In this document: piece after piece, positions 34,616 through 43,126 of the stretch | Numbering within the stretch: the first letter of the stretch is position 1 | How the letters are laid out: every line of letters begins with the position of its first letter | From: Arsenicitalea aurantiaca | Lineage (GTDB): Bacteria > Pseudomonadota > Alphaproteobacteria > Rhizobiales > Devosiaceae | Length of the DNA stretch: 64,000 nt | Direction: 5' to 3' | NCBI RefSeq assembly: GCF_003994485.1 | Contig: NZ_RZNJ01000007.1 | Span: 86,400 to 150,399 of the forward strand | Position numbers and translations under genes: made by a program | Notes under the pieces: generated by a model | What the model saw: the letters and a program-made list of their open reading frames with translations, nothing else | What the model was told of the DNA's origin: nothing | Databases searched by the model: none

Positions 34616-35290
34616 ATGACGTTTTCCATCGTTGCCCGATGCCCTGAAACCGGCGAGTTCGGGGTGGCGGCCGCCACGGCCATGCCCGCGGTCGGCTCGC
34701 TGCTCCAGCACGCCGATAGCGGGATCGGCGCCATCGCCTCACAGGCGCGCGTCAACCCCTATCTCGGCATCGATGGGCTCGCCCTGCTGCGCGAGGGCCT
34801 CAGCGCGAGCGAGGTGCTCGAGAGGCTCGAGAAGACCGACCCGCGGTTTGACCTCCGCCAGGTCGCGATCGTGGACGCCCAGGGACGTACCGCAGCGTGG
34901 ACCGGCGATGGCTGCCCCAAATGGGCCGGCGACTATCAAGGCGAGGGGTTCAGCGTCCAGGGCAACCGCGTAGACGGCCTCGACGTGCTCGAAGCGGCGG
35001 CGGACGCCTTCATGCGTCTCTCCAACCGCCCGCTGATCGAACGGCTCATCCAGGCGCTTGTCGCCGGCGACGCCTTCGGTGGGGACCGGGAAGGCGAGGA
35101 TTCCGCATCGGCCTATGTGGTGGGCAAGGAAACCTATCCGCTCTGGGACATCCGCGTCGACTATGACGAGGACCCAATCGCCGAACTCCAGCGCCATTAC
35201 GAGATCTTCCGGCGCGACCTCTATCCCCACATCGTCAAGATGCCCACCCGCGAGAACCCCGCGGGCGAGCATGGCGAAGATCCGGTCTAG
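34616..35290 (+). CDS. DUF1028 protein (Ntn-hydrolase-like)
   Basis: This 224-residue protein begins MTFSIVARCPETGEFGVAAAT, the start shared by the DUF1028 family, whose structure resembles Ntn-hydrolases. Other marks are DSGIGAIASQARVNP, WTGDGCPKWAG, and VQGNRVDG. Ring-like cellular roles have been proposed (uric acid or peptide metabolism) but none is established. It diverges from the PRC gene and converges on the enolase-superfamily gene, with only 6 bases between their stops. Confidence 0.9.
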   Translation: MTFSIVARCPETGEFGVAAATAMPAVGSLLQHADSGIGAIASQARVNPYLGIDGLALLREGLSASEVLERLEKTDPRFDLRQVAIVDAQGRTAAWTGDGCPKWAGDYQGEGFSVQGNRVDGLDVLEAAADAFMRLSNRPLIERLIQALVAGDAFGGDREGEDSASAYVVGKETYPLWDIRVDYDEDPIAELQRHYEIFRRDLYPHIVKMPTRENPAGEHGEDPV

Positions 35291-35296
35291 GCCCGG

Positions 35297-36406
35297 TCAG
35301 GCGACGCCGAACCGCGCGATGGCGTCGGGGCGCAGCGTAGTCCCTGCCCCCGGCTCCTGCGGCACGAGAAAATACCCGTCCTCGGCGGTCGCGGGCTCGG
35401 TGAAGCATTCGCGCAGCCAAGGGATGTATTCGAGCATGGTGCAGGAGGGGTGCCCGATCGCGGTATGGATGTGGGTCTGCATCATGTCGCCCACATGCGA
35501 GACCACCGGCAACCCACGCGACCACGCCATTTCCGCAACCTGGATCCACGGCGTCACCCCGCCGAGCCGCGCGACGTCGGGCTGGGCGTAATGCAGCGCA
35601 TGCGCATCGAAGAACGTCGCAAAATTGTGCGGCAGATAGAGCTGCTCCCCGAGCGCGATCGGAATGGAGATCGCTTCTGCGAGGCGCGCATGGCTCGCCA
35701 CGTCGTCGTACCACAGCGGCTCTTCGAACCAGAAAATGTCGAGGTCGGCCGCGAGATTGCCGAGCCGGATGGCGCTCGGCAGATCCATCTTGCCATTGGC
35801 ATCGATGGCGAGGGTGATGTCGGGCCCGATCGCCTTGCGGACCGCCTCGAGGCGCGTGATGTCGGTGCGCAGATTGGGACTGCCCACCTTGATCTTGACG
35901 CCGGTGAAGCCCTTCTCCTCGACCGAGGCGCGGCAATCGCTGACCAGCGTCTCGAGCGAGAAGTTGAGCCAGCCGCCATCGGTATTGTAGGCCCGGATCT
36001 TCCGCGCCGTGCCGCCCATGTGCTGCCAGAGCGGCTGATTGGCCGCCTTGGCCTTGATGTCCCAGAGCGCGACGTCGATGGCGCCGATGGCGAGCTGGGC
36101 GATGCCCCCTCGCCCCACCCATTGCATGGGCGGAAACCGGTCCATCTCCTTGAAGAGCGCCGTCACCTCGAGCGGATCGCGACCGATCAGGATCGGCGCG
36201 TAGCAGGTGTCGATGCATTCGGTGATCAGCCGGTCCGAGGGCAGATGCGCGTGGGTGCCCGAATAGCCATAGCCCGTGATGCCGGCATCGGTCTCCACGA
36301 TCACCCCCGGCGCGCCCCAATGGGTCAGCGAATGGGTGCTGTCTGAAATCCCCTCACGCGTTACCGGAACGTGCAGGATGAACGTCTTGATGGCAGTGAT
36401 CTTCAA
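35297..36406 (-). CDS. Enolase-superfamily (mandelate racemase/MLE) enzyme of the TRAP operon
   Basis: This 369-residue enzyme has a capping domain (about residues 1-125) and a barrel with KxK in TGVKIKVGSP, metal Asp in LAIDANGKMD, metal Glu in FWFEEPLWYDD, Glu in IALGEQLY, and His in VVSHVGDMMQ. It thus belongs to the mandelate racemase-like subgroup with acid-sugar racemase or dehydratase activity. No in-frame ATG exists near the N-terminus; a TTG at 36406 begins LKITAIKTFILHV, 14 bases after the dctM stop, and is my choice. It is the last gene of the TRAP operon, so its substrate is likely the imported acid. Confidence 0.86.
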   Translation of the reverse strand: MKITAIKTFILHVPVTREGISDSTHSLTHWGAPGVIVETDAGITGYGYSGTHAHLPSDRLITECIDTCYAPILIGRDPLEVTALFKEMDRFPPMQWVGRGGIAQLAIGAIDVALWDIKAKAANQPLWQHMGGTARKIRAYNTDGGWLNFSLETLVSDCRASVEEKGFTGVKIKVGSPNLRTDITRLEAVRKAIGPDITLAIDANGKMDLPSAIRLGNLAADLDIFWFEEPLWYDDVASHARLAEAISIPIALGEQLYLPHNFATFFDAHALHYAQPDVARLGGVTPWIQVAEMAWSRGLPVVSHVGDMMQTHIHTAIGHPSCTMLEYIPWLRECFTEPATAEDGYFLVPQEPGAGTTLRPDAIARFGVA

Positions 36407-36420
36407 TTTGGTCGATCCGA

Positions 36421-37698
36421 TCAGCGATAGAGAAGGGTCGGCAGCCAGAGGCTGAGCTCGGGCACGAAGACCAGCAGCAGCAGCACGGCCAGGAGCGGCA
36501 CGAGGAAGGGTAGCGTGGCGCGCACGCAATCCTCGAATCTCACCCCCGAGACCCTCGAGAGCACGTAGAGCACCATGCCCACCGGCGGCGTCAGAAGCCC
36601 AATCATCAGGTTGAGCACGACGATGATCCCCAGATGCACCGGATCCACCCCGATGGTCGTCGCCACCGGCAGCAGCACCGGAACGAGGATGGTGATGGCG
36701 GCGATCGTCTCCATGAAGCAGCCGACGACCAGCACCAGCAGCATCATCATCAGGAGGATGAGGTAGGGGTTGTCGGTAAACGACAGCACGAAGCTCGCGA
36801 CGTGCTGGGCCGACTGGTTGGCGGTGAGGATCCAGGCGAAGATCGCGGCGGTGCCGACGATCAGCAGGATCGCAGCAGTCGTCTCGATCGTATCCATGGT
36901 GACGCGCAGCAGGTGGCGCCAGGAGAGCGTGCGATAGACGACGGCGCCGAGGAACAGCGCATACGCCACCGCCGCAACCGCCGCTTCGGTGGGCGTAAAC
37001 ACGCCCGTCGCGATGCCGCCGATGATGATGGCGGGGGTCAACAGCGGCAAGAACGCATCCTTGCCGGCGACGCCGAGAGTCCGCACCGAAAACGCCCCGT
37101 CGCGCGGATAATTGCGGCGCTTGGCGTACCAGGCGACCATGATCATCAAGGCCACGGCCATCAGGAGGCCCGGAATGAGCCCGGCCGCGAAAAGCTGGCC
37201 GATCGAGACCGAAGCGATGACGCCATAGAGCACGAGCGGCAGCGAGGGCGGGATGATCGGCCCGATGGTCGAGGAGGCCGCGGTGATGCCGACGGCGAAA
37301 TCGGTATCATAGCCGGCGTCGCGCATCGCCTTGATTTCGATATTGCCCAAGCCACCGGCATCGGCGACCGCCGCACCGGACATGCCCGCGAAAATCACGC
37401 TGGCGCCGACATTGACGTGCCCGAGCCCACCCGGCAGCCAGCCCACCATCGCCCGCGCGAAGGTGAAGATGCGCTGGGTGATGCCGCCGGTGTTCATCAG
37501 GTGCCCGGCCATGATGAAGAAGGGCACGGCGAGCAGGGTGAAGCTGTTGATGCCGTTGACCATGTTGTGCAGCATGGTGACGGGCGGCAAGCCCTCGATC
37601 AGCAGGTAGACGAGCGAGGACGCCCCTAGGGCGACCGCAACTGGCGCGCCGCCGATCAGCAGAAGGGCGAGCACGATGAACATGAGGGCAAGGCCCAT
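36421..37698 (-). CDS. TRAP transporter large permease (DctM type)
   Basis: This 425-residue membrane protein has about 12 hydrophobic segments. Sequence marks of DctM are PFFIMAGHLMNTGGIT, GMSGAAVADAGGLGNI, AASSTIGPIIPPSLPLVLYG, and LVVGCFMETIAA. It uses a sodium gradient to import a carboxylate delivered by DctP. It lies 4 bases from the small permease gene and is followed by the enolase-superfamily gene. Confidence 0.95.
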   Translation of the reverse strand: MGLALMFIVLALLLIGGAPVAVALGASSLVYLLIEGLPPVTMLHNMVNGINSFTLLAVPFFIMAGHLMNTGGITQRIFTFARAMVGWLPGGLGHVNVGASVIFAGMSGAAVADAGGLGNIEIKAMRDAGYDTDFAVGITAASSTIGPIIPPSLPLVLYGVIASVSIGQLFAAGLIPGLLMAVALMIMVAWYAKRRNYPRDGAFSVRTLGVAGKDAFLPLLTPAIIIGGIATGVFTPTEAAVAAVAYALFLGAVVYRTLSWRHLLRVTMDTIETTAAILLIVGTAAIFAWILTANQSAQHVASFVLSFTDNPYLILLMMMLLVLVVGCFMETIAAITILVPVLLPVATTIGVDPVHLGIIVVLNLMIGLLTPPVGMVLYVLSRVSGVRFEDCVRATLPFLVPLLAVLLLLVFVPELSLWLPTLLYR

Positions 37699-37702
37699 GG
37701 CG

Positions 37703-38221
37703 TCAACTCCTCAGGGTCTTGACGAGGCGGTGTAGCGTGACCAGCGCCGTGATCACGAGGCAGGCGATGATCAGGTAATAAAGGTAGCTGCGCGGCCAGT
37801 TCAGCGAGATCATGCGCTGGTTGGCCATGCGCTGGGCAAGCGTGATGCCCGTATAGGCCGCAAAGCTGAAAAAGCTGATCGTGACGAGATCCATCAGCGC
37901 AAAGAGGTATTTCGAGACCGTCTTGGGCAGGTAGAGATGGAAGAAGTCGAGGAAGATGTGGCTGTTCTTGCGCGCGCAGATGATGGCCCCGCCGAACGCA
38001 ACGAGGATCAGCAGATAGCGCGCGATCTCCTCGGTCCAGGAGATGGAGCTGTTGAGCACGTAGCGCGAAAAGAACTGCAGGAAGACGACCATTATCAGCC
38101 CCCAGAAGAGCGCGAAAACGGGCGCGTCCCACCAGGATATGTCGTCGATACGGTCATTGGCCTGGTCGATCTCGGCCAACAGGGCCTGATCGAGCTCAGG
38201 CGCCTTGTCCTGTTCGCTCAT
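37703..38221 (-). CDS. TRAP transporter small permease (DctQ type)
   Basis: This 172-residue membrane protein has four hydrophobic helices after a 30-residue acidic cytoplasmic start. FSRYVLNSSISWTEEIARYLLI is the DctQ signature. It complexes with DctM. It is separated from the dctP stop by 66 bases, in which a UUCG hairpin lies, and from dctM by 4. Confidence 0.92.
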   Translation of the reverse strand: MSEQDKAPELDQALLAEIDQANDRIDDISWWDAPVFALFWGLIMVVFLQFFSRYVLNSSISWTEEIARYLLILVAFGGAIICARKNSHIFLDFFHLYLPKTVSKYLFALMDLVTISFFSFAAYTGITLAQRMANQRMISLNWPRSYLYYLIIACLVITALVTLHRLVKTLRS

Positions 38222-38250
38222 CTGCTCACCAAATCTGCGATGTCATGGGA

Positions 38251-38274
38251 AAGGCGGCCCCGAAGGGCCGCCTT
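38251..38274 (-). other. Intercistronic UUCG hairpin between dctP and dctQ
   Basis: A perfect 10-bp stem, AAGGCGGCCC with GGGCCGCCTT, carries on the transcribed minus strand a C(UUCG)G loop. It begins 14 bases after the dctP stop. No U-run follows. It matches the hairpin at 26128-26147 in design. Confidence 0.65.
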
Positions 38275-38287
38275 GAAGAACCGGTGC

Positions 38288-39277
38288 TTACTGCCCGATT
38301 TCCTGGAGCCGCTCGTAGATGCCGGCTTCCCAGGGCATGTCCGCCGAAACGAGGTAAGGCTGGACGACGTCGATGAAGGGCTGGCGGTCCACTTCGTGGA
38401 CGGTGACCCCTGCGCCCTCGAAGAAGGCGACGAGTTCGTCTTCCTGCGACAGCACTTCCTGGGTCGCCCATTCCGCCGCATCGCGCAGTGCGGTGAAGAC
38501 GACCTCCTGGTCCTCCTCGGACATGCCCGAAAGCGTGATCCCCGAAACGATCGTGGTCAGCGTTGCGGTAGTGTGCGAGGTCAGGCTGATGTCGGACTGC
38601 ACTTCGTGGAACTGTGCGGACCGGATGGTCGGCAGCGGGTTCTCCTGCGCATCGACCACGCCCTGCTGCAGGCCGAGATAGACTTCGGCGAGCGCCATCG
38701 GGGTCGGGTTCGCGCCGGTCGCGGTCGGGAACAGGGTGTAGGCCGGTGCGTTCGGCACGCGGATCTTGAGGCCCTGCATGTCCGAGGGGTGCAGGATCGG
38801 CTTGTTGGCCGTCACCTGGCGCGTGCCGTAATAGGTGCTGGCGACGAGCACGTTGCCGGTCGCATCGGTATAGGCCTGCGACATTTCATCGAGCAGGTCG
38901 CTCTCCCAGAACGCCTGCCAGTGGTCGAAATCACGGAAGACGAAGGGATAGTCGGCAATGCCGATATTGGCCGAGCTCTGCGCCATGAAAGCAGGGCCGG
39001 TATAGATCACGTCGACCGAACCGAGCACGAGGCCTTCGTTGAGAGCCTCTTCATTGCCCAGCGAGGACGAGGGGAACACCTGCATGGTGTAGCGGCCTTC
39101 AGTGCCCTCGGCGATGGCCTCGGCCGCGCGCTCGGCGGCTTCGTGGTAGACCGTCGAATCCTCGTACACGTGGGCAAAGCGCAGGGCCTGCTGTGCAAAG
39201 GCCGGGCTCGCCAGCATGAAGGCTGCAACGGCGCAGCCGCCGGCAAGGGTGGAAGTGCGCATGAACGTCTTGAACAT
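38288..39277 (-). CDS. TRAP transporter substrate-binding protein (DctP type)
   Basis: This 329-residue secreted protein has a signal peptide over about residues 1-28 (MFKTFMRTSTLAGGCAVAAF, cleavage after AFA). The mature part shows LRFAHVYEDSTVYHEAAERA, the ligand-binding arginine region LKIRVPNAP, and PTPMALAEVYLGLQQGVVDAQENP, all typical of DctP. The ligand is probably a sugar acid, because an enolase-superfamily enzyme is in the operon. GGAGG lies 8 bases before ATG 39277; the in-frame extension to 39400 is not supported. It diverges from a GntR gene. Confidence 0.94.
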   Translation of the reverse strand: MFKTFMRTSTLAGGCAVAAFMLASPAFAQQALRFAHVYEDSTVYHEAAERAAEAIAEGTEGRYTMQVFPSSSLGNEEALNEGLVLGSVDVIYTGPAFMAQSSANIGIADYPFVFRDFDHWQAFWESDLLDEMSQAYTDATGNVLVASTYYGTRQVTANKPILHPSDMQGLKIRVPNAPAYTLFPTATGANPTPMALAEVYLGLQQGVVDAQENPLPTIRSAQFHEVQSDISLTSHTTATLTTIVSGITLSGMSEEDQEVVFTALRDAAEWATQEVLSQEDELVAFFEGAGVTVHEVDRQPFIDVVQPYLVSADMPWEAGIYERLQEIGQ

Positions 39278-39357
39278 CGTGTTTTCCTCCGGACGCGTTC
39301 GGGCGGGCGCGTATGCGCCTTTGTGCCTCAATGTGACGGACGTTAATGGAAACGGAT

Positions 39358-39376
39358 ATTGTGTGCAATGTACATT
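39358..39376. promoter_or_regulatory. Overlapping palindromes, likely operator of the GntR regulator
   Basis: ATTG-TGTG-CAAT (39358-39369) overlaps the perfect 10-base palindrome AATGTACATT (39367-39376). They lie about 60 bases before the GntR start and 80 before dctP, between divergent genes. Operator function is inferred. Confidence 0.45.
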
Positions 39377-39435
39377 TCGGTCGAACAAGCGCAGGATCAC
39401 AGGCCTGTGTCTGAGACCCGAGGGAGGAAGGGGCG

Positions 39436-40440
39436 ATGAAAGCAGAGCCGACCCGGCTCAACGAGGTCGTCTATCGCGTGCTTGCCGGCAATATTGCCGC
39501 GGGGCGCGTGCCGCCGGGCGTCCCCATCCGCGAATCCGACGTTGCGCGGCTCCTCTCGGTCAGCCGGGTGCCGGCGCGCGCGGCACTGCTGCGCCTCGTC
39601 GATGAGGGTCTGATGCGCCCCGCATCCGGCCGCGGCTTCGTCGTCGACGTACCGCTCCCCTCCCCCGAGGTCCGCCGCATCCGCTTCGAGGACCTCGACC
39701 TCGTCGTTCCGCTCGACGACAAGGAGGAGCTTGAGCATCGCAACTGGCGGCAGCGGCTGTTCGACGAAATCGAGATCGAAGTCGCCGCAGCGCTGGCCTT
39801 CGGCCGCTTCGGCATCAGCGAGAGCCGGCTTGCCGCCCATCTGGGCGTCAGCCGCACCGTGGCGCACGAATTCCTGAGCCGGCTCGACCGATCGGGCGTG
39901 GTGCGGCAAATGGCGAACGGGCGCTGGCAGGCCGGGCCGCTGACCGATGCGGACATCCGCAACCACTATGCGATGCGACAGGCGCTGGAGCCTGTCGCCC
40001 TCGTCGACGCGATGCCCCATTTGCAGCGTTCCGCGCTCGAGGCAGTGCGCGAGCGGCTCGAGACAGCGAGGCGAGATCCGCATGCGGTCGATACCGCGCA
40101 GATGCTGGCTCTCGAGACCGACCTGCATGTCGGGCTCGTCCTCAAGACGCCCAACGGGTTCATGGCCGACGCCATCCGGCGAAGCCAGCTCGCCGTGCTC
40201 TCCACCCATGTCAGCTTCGTTACGACGCGCGACCTCGAGCCGGTGCGCGATACGGTCGCCGAGCACATCGTGGTGCTCGACGCCATGCTGGCGGGCCATG
40301 CCGCGACGGCCGGAGAGGCCCTCCGCGCCCATCTCGAACACGCCCGCGAAACGACACTCGAGCGGCTCTCGCGGCTCGACCTCAGCGATTACGACACGCT
40401 GCCCGACTTCCTCGTCCCGCTCGACGAACCCGAGCCCTGA
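39436..40440 (+). CDS. GntR/FadR-type regulator with two winged-helix segments
   Basis: This 334-residue regulator has a first winged helix at about residues 8-75 (AAGRVPPGVPIRESDVARLL, then SVSRVPARAALLRLVDEGL), with a second helix-turn-helix-like region at about 110-165 (FGISESRLAAHLGVSRTVAHEFLSRL). A C-terminal all-helical FCD-like effector domain follows (about 175-320) with the usual HYAMRQALEPVAL and HVSFV. The extra DNA-binding-like region makes it longer than the usual 220-250 residues. It is divergent to the TRAP operon, which it probably controls in response to the transported acid. Confidence 0.88.
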   Translation: MKAEPTRLNEVVYRVLAGNIAAGRVPPGVPIRESDVARLLSVSRVPARAALLRLVDEGLMRPASGRGFVVDVPLPSPEVRRIRFEDLDLVVPLDDKEELEHRNWRQRLFDEIEIEVAAALAFGRFGISESRLAAHLGVSRTVAHEFLSRLDRSGVVRQMANGRWQAGPLTDADIRNHYAMRQALEPVALVDAMPHLQRSALEAVRERLETARRDPHAVDTAQMLALETDLHVGLVLKTPNGFMADAIRRSQLAVLSTHVSFVTTRDLEPVRDTVAEHIVVLDAMLAGHAATAGEALRAHLEHARETTLERLSRLDLSDYDTLPDFLVPLDEPEP

Positions 40441-40446
40441 ACCCCC

Positions 40447-42645
40447 TCAGCTCCCCCGTCCGCCGTCGAGCACCTGACGGATCTTGGCGGCGAGCTCCGC
40501 CCTGCGATAGGGCTTGTTCAGCAGCTGCACGCCGCGGTCGAGCCGGCCGTGATGGACGATGGCGTTCTCGGTATAGCCCGAGGTGAAAAGCACCGGCAGC
40601 TCCGGGCGCAGGGCGCGGGCCGCGTCGGCGAGCTGGCGGCCGTTGAGCCCGCCCGGCATGACGACATCGGTAAAAAGCAGGTCGAACTCGGCGGACTGCT
40701 TCAGGGCCTCGAGCGCCTGCGGACCGTCATTGACGCAGTGGACGCGATAGCCGAGCGCCCTCAGCTGTCCCTGCACGTAATCGCGAACCAGCTCGTCGTC
40801 CTCGACGACCAGGATCATCTCGGCCCCGCCCGTGGTCGCGATTGCGCGCGGCTTTTCGGCCTCGTCGACATCCCCCGCGGCAGCGCGCGGCAGATAGATC
40901 CGGACTGCCGTCCCCTGACCGGGCTCGGAGTAGATCTTCACATGGCCATTGGACTGCTTGATGAAGCCATAGACCATTGATAGGCCGAGGCCGGACCCCT
41001 TGCCCACATCCTTGGTGGTGAAAAAAGGCTCGAAAGCCTGCGAGAGCGTGAACGGATCCATGCCCGACCCAGTGTCGGACACGGTGATCATCACATACTG
41101 ACCCGGCGAGACATCCTCATGCGCATCGGCATAAGTGCTGTCGAGGTGAGCATTCGCCGTCTCTATCGTCAGCCGCCCGCCCCCCGGCATCGCATCCCGG
41201 GCATTGAGCGCGAGGTTCAGCATTGCGCCCTCGAGCTGCCCGGCATCGACAAAAGTTTCCCAGAGGCCGGCGCCCCGGACGAATTCGATCTCGATGTCCT
41301 CACTCAGCGTGCGGCGCAGCAGCGGGTCCATCGAAGAGAGGAGGCCGTTGACGTTGACTACGCGCGGCTCGAGAGCCTGCCGTCGCGCGAAGGCCAGCAG
41401 GCGCCCCGTAAGCTCGGCCCCACGTTCGGCGGCCGTCCGCGTCATCTCGGCCAGCAACCGCTGCTCCTGGTCAGCGGAAAGGCTGTCGACCAGCATTTCG
41501 GCATTGCCGAGGATCACCGTCAGCAGATTGTTGAAATCATGGGCGACCCCGCCCGTCAGCTGGCCCACCGCCTCGAGCCGTTGGGCCTGGTGGAGCCGGT
41601 TCTCGAGTTCGCGGGCCTCGGTGACGTCGCTCATGCCACCCACAACGCGAACCGCATTGCCATTGTCGTCGCGCATGGCGAACGCCCGGTCGACGATGTG
41701 GACGTAACTCCCGTCGGCGCGCCGCAGCTGGTATTGCCCGGTCCACTCGGATTTGGTGCCGGCGATGAAGTCGGCGAACTCCCGCTCGATACGCGGCCGG
41801 TCCTGGGGATGAAGCCAGTCGAGCCATGAGGTGAGCTCGGGGCGCTCACCACTAGCCGGATAGCCGAAGCGCTCCCAGAGGCTTTCGCTCCACCAGAGCC
41901 GGTCATTGGCGACGTCATAGTCCCAGACCGTATCGGTGGTCGCGCGCGCGAGGATCTGGAAGCGCTCGTCCTGCTCGCGCGCCCGCTGCTCGATGCGCTC
42001 ACGGTTGAGTTCATGGCGGAAGAGCATCACCACCGCCGCGCCAACGAGACCGAAGGCGATGACGATGATGATGATGGTCGAGCGCGTGCTCGTCTGGCTC
42101 TCGGCCTCGCGCTGCGCGAGAAGCGCCTCTTCCTCTGCGAGCATCTCGGCGATGGCGAGGCGGATGGCGTCGTGCGCCGCCTTGCCCGCACCAGTCGCGA
42201 CGAGAGCTTGCGCCGCCTCGAAACCTGCAGCCCGCCGCGCCTCCACGATCGCCGCGCTTTCGCGAAAGCGCGCGTCGATCAACGGCAGCAGGTTTGCGGC
42301 ACGCTCGCGTTGTCGGGGATTGTCGGCCACAAGCGCGGTGAGCCGATCATGGATCGCGCGCGCTTCTGCCTCTGCGGTCAGGAACGGTTCGAGATAGCTC
42401 GCGTCACCCGTGATGACGTAGCCGCGGTTGCCGGTCTCGGAATCCGTGACGCGCGAGAGGAGGGAGACGAGGTCGTCCATCACCTCATGGGTATGGCGCA
42501 CGAGTTCGGCCCGGTCGGCCATCTGCGTGATGCTGGTATAGGAGATCGCAGCGAGCCCGATCAGCGCGATAATGGAGATGGCTGCGGTGATCCGGCTCCG
42601 AAACCGAATGCGGCTTCCGATCCCACCCCTGTCTTCTACGCGCAT
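40447..42645 (-). CDS. Hybrid sensor histidine kinase with CHASE3, PAS, kinase and receiver domains
   Basis: This 732-residue inner-membrane kinase has two membrane helices (about 17-36 and 188-208) that enclose a CHASE3-type helical sensor with DSETGNRGYVITG. A PAS domain follows (about 225-345; WWSESLWERFGY). Next comes the HisKA box AHDFNNLLTVILGN (phosphoryl-His), then the ATPase part with N box NLALNARDAMP, DTGSGMD, FEPFFTTK and GKGSGLGLSMVYGF. A C-terminal receiver (about 605-725) has Asp in LLFTDVVMPGG and Lys in NKPYRRAE. No separate response regulator is next to it. The signal is unknown. ATG 42645 has GGAGCAGG upstream and is preferred to the longer frame. Confidence 0.92.
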   Translation of the reverse strand: MRVEDRGGIGSRIRFRSRITAAISIIALIGLAAISYTSITQMADRAELVRHTHEVMDDLVSLLSRVTDSETGNRGYVITGDASYLEPFLTAEAEARAIHDRLTALVADNPRQRERAANLLPLIDARFRESAAIVEARRAAGFEAAQALVATGAGKAAHDAIRLAIAEMLAEEEALLAQREAESQTSTRSTIIIIVIAFGLVGAAVVMLFRHELNRERIEQRAREQDERFQILARATTDTVWDYDVANDRLWWSESLWERFGYPASGERPELTSWLDWLHPQDRPRIEREFADFIAGTKSEWTGQYQLRRADGSYVHIVDRAFAMRDDNGNAVRVVGGMSDVTEARELENRLHQAQRLEAVGQLTGGVAHDFNNLLTVILGNAEMLVDSLSADQEQRLLAEMTRTAAERGAELTGRLLAFARRQALEPRVVNVNGLLSSMDPLLRRTLSEDIEIEFVRGAGLWETFVDAGQLEGAMLNLALNARDAMPGGGRLTIETANAHLDSTYADAHEDVSPGQYVMITVSDTGSGMDPFTLSQAFEPFFTTKDVGKGSGLGLSMVYGFIKQSNGHVKIYSEPGQGTAVRIYLPRAAAGDVDEAEKPRAIATTGGAEMILVVEDDELVRDYVQGQLRALGYRVHCVNDGPQALEALKQSAEFDLLFTDVVMPGGLNGRQLADAARALRPELPVLFTSGYTENAIVHHGRLDRGVQLLNKPYRRAELAAKIRQVLDGGRGS

Positions 42646-42770
42646 CCTGCTCCCGCGACCGTTACGTGGCCCCCACGACGCAGGCTCGCACGCTCCGGCC
42701 CCCGGAGCAACGGGGCGGTACGGACATACTGAATTGTCCGCGAACGGACGCACACGATCCCGGTCCTAGC

Positions 42771-43097
42771 ATGGAGCAACCCGAGGGCGCGCTCAGGTGT
42801 TCTGGCGGTGGCGCCGAGATGGGCGCCTCGATCAGTCCGGAGCCCTACGTGAGCGGTGAATCGCCTTCCAACCCCGATATCGAAATCCCCCTCGACGGTG
42901 AGGAGGAGACTATAAGGCGCACCGCCTATTTTTTGTGGGAGCAGGATGGACGGCCGAGCGGCCGTGCCGAGGACTACTGGCTCAAGGCCCGCGAACAGCA
43001 CCTGCGCCAGCGCGCCTATGACGTGTGGCTCAGCGAAGGCAGCCCCCAGGGGCGTTCGGACGAGCACTGGCGCCGCGCCGAGCGGGGCGGCCAATAA
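42771..43097 (+). CDS. DUF2934 protein with two repeats
   Basis: This 108-residue soluble protein contains two copies of the DUF2934 motif: RRTAYFLWEQDGRPSGRAEDYWLKA (first) and RQRAYDVWLSEGSPQGRSDEHWRRA (second); the shared pattern is R-x-A-Y-x-(L/V)-W-x-(E/S)-x-G-x-P-x-G-R. The family is common in rhizobia and of unknown function, often stress-linked. The start is uncertain: ATG 42771 has no clear ribosome site; ATG 42819 is the alternative. It diverges from the histidine kinase. Confidence 0.82.
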   Translation: MEQPEGALRCSGGGAEMGASISPEPYVSGESPSNPDIEIPLDGEEETIRRTAYFLWEQDGRPSGRAEDYWLKAREQHLRQRAYDVWLSEGSPQGRSDEHWRRAERGGQ

Positions 43098-43098
43098 G

Positions 43099-43121
43099 AA
43101 GGGGCCCAGAAGGGCCCCTTT
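43099..43121. terminator. Bidirectional terminator between convergent genes
   Basis: A perfect 9-bp stem (AAGGGGCCC with GGGCCCCTT) and a 4-base loop lie just after the DUF2934 stop and just before the stop of the convergent baeRF-like gene. Short A/T flanks serve both directions. Confidence 0.7.
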
Positions 43122-43126
43122 CCGGT

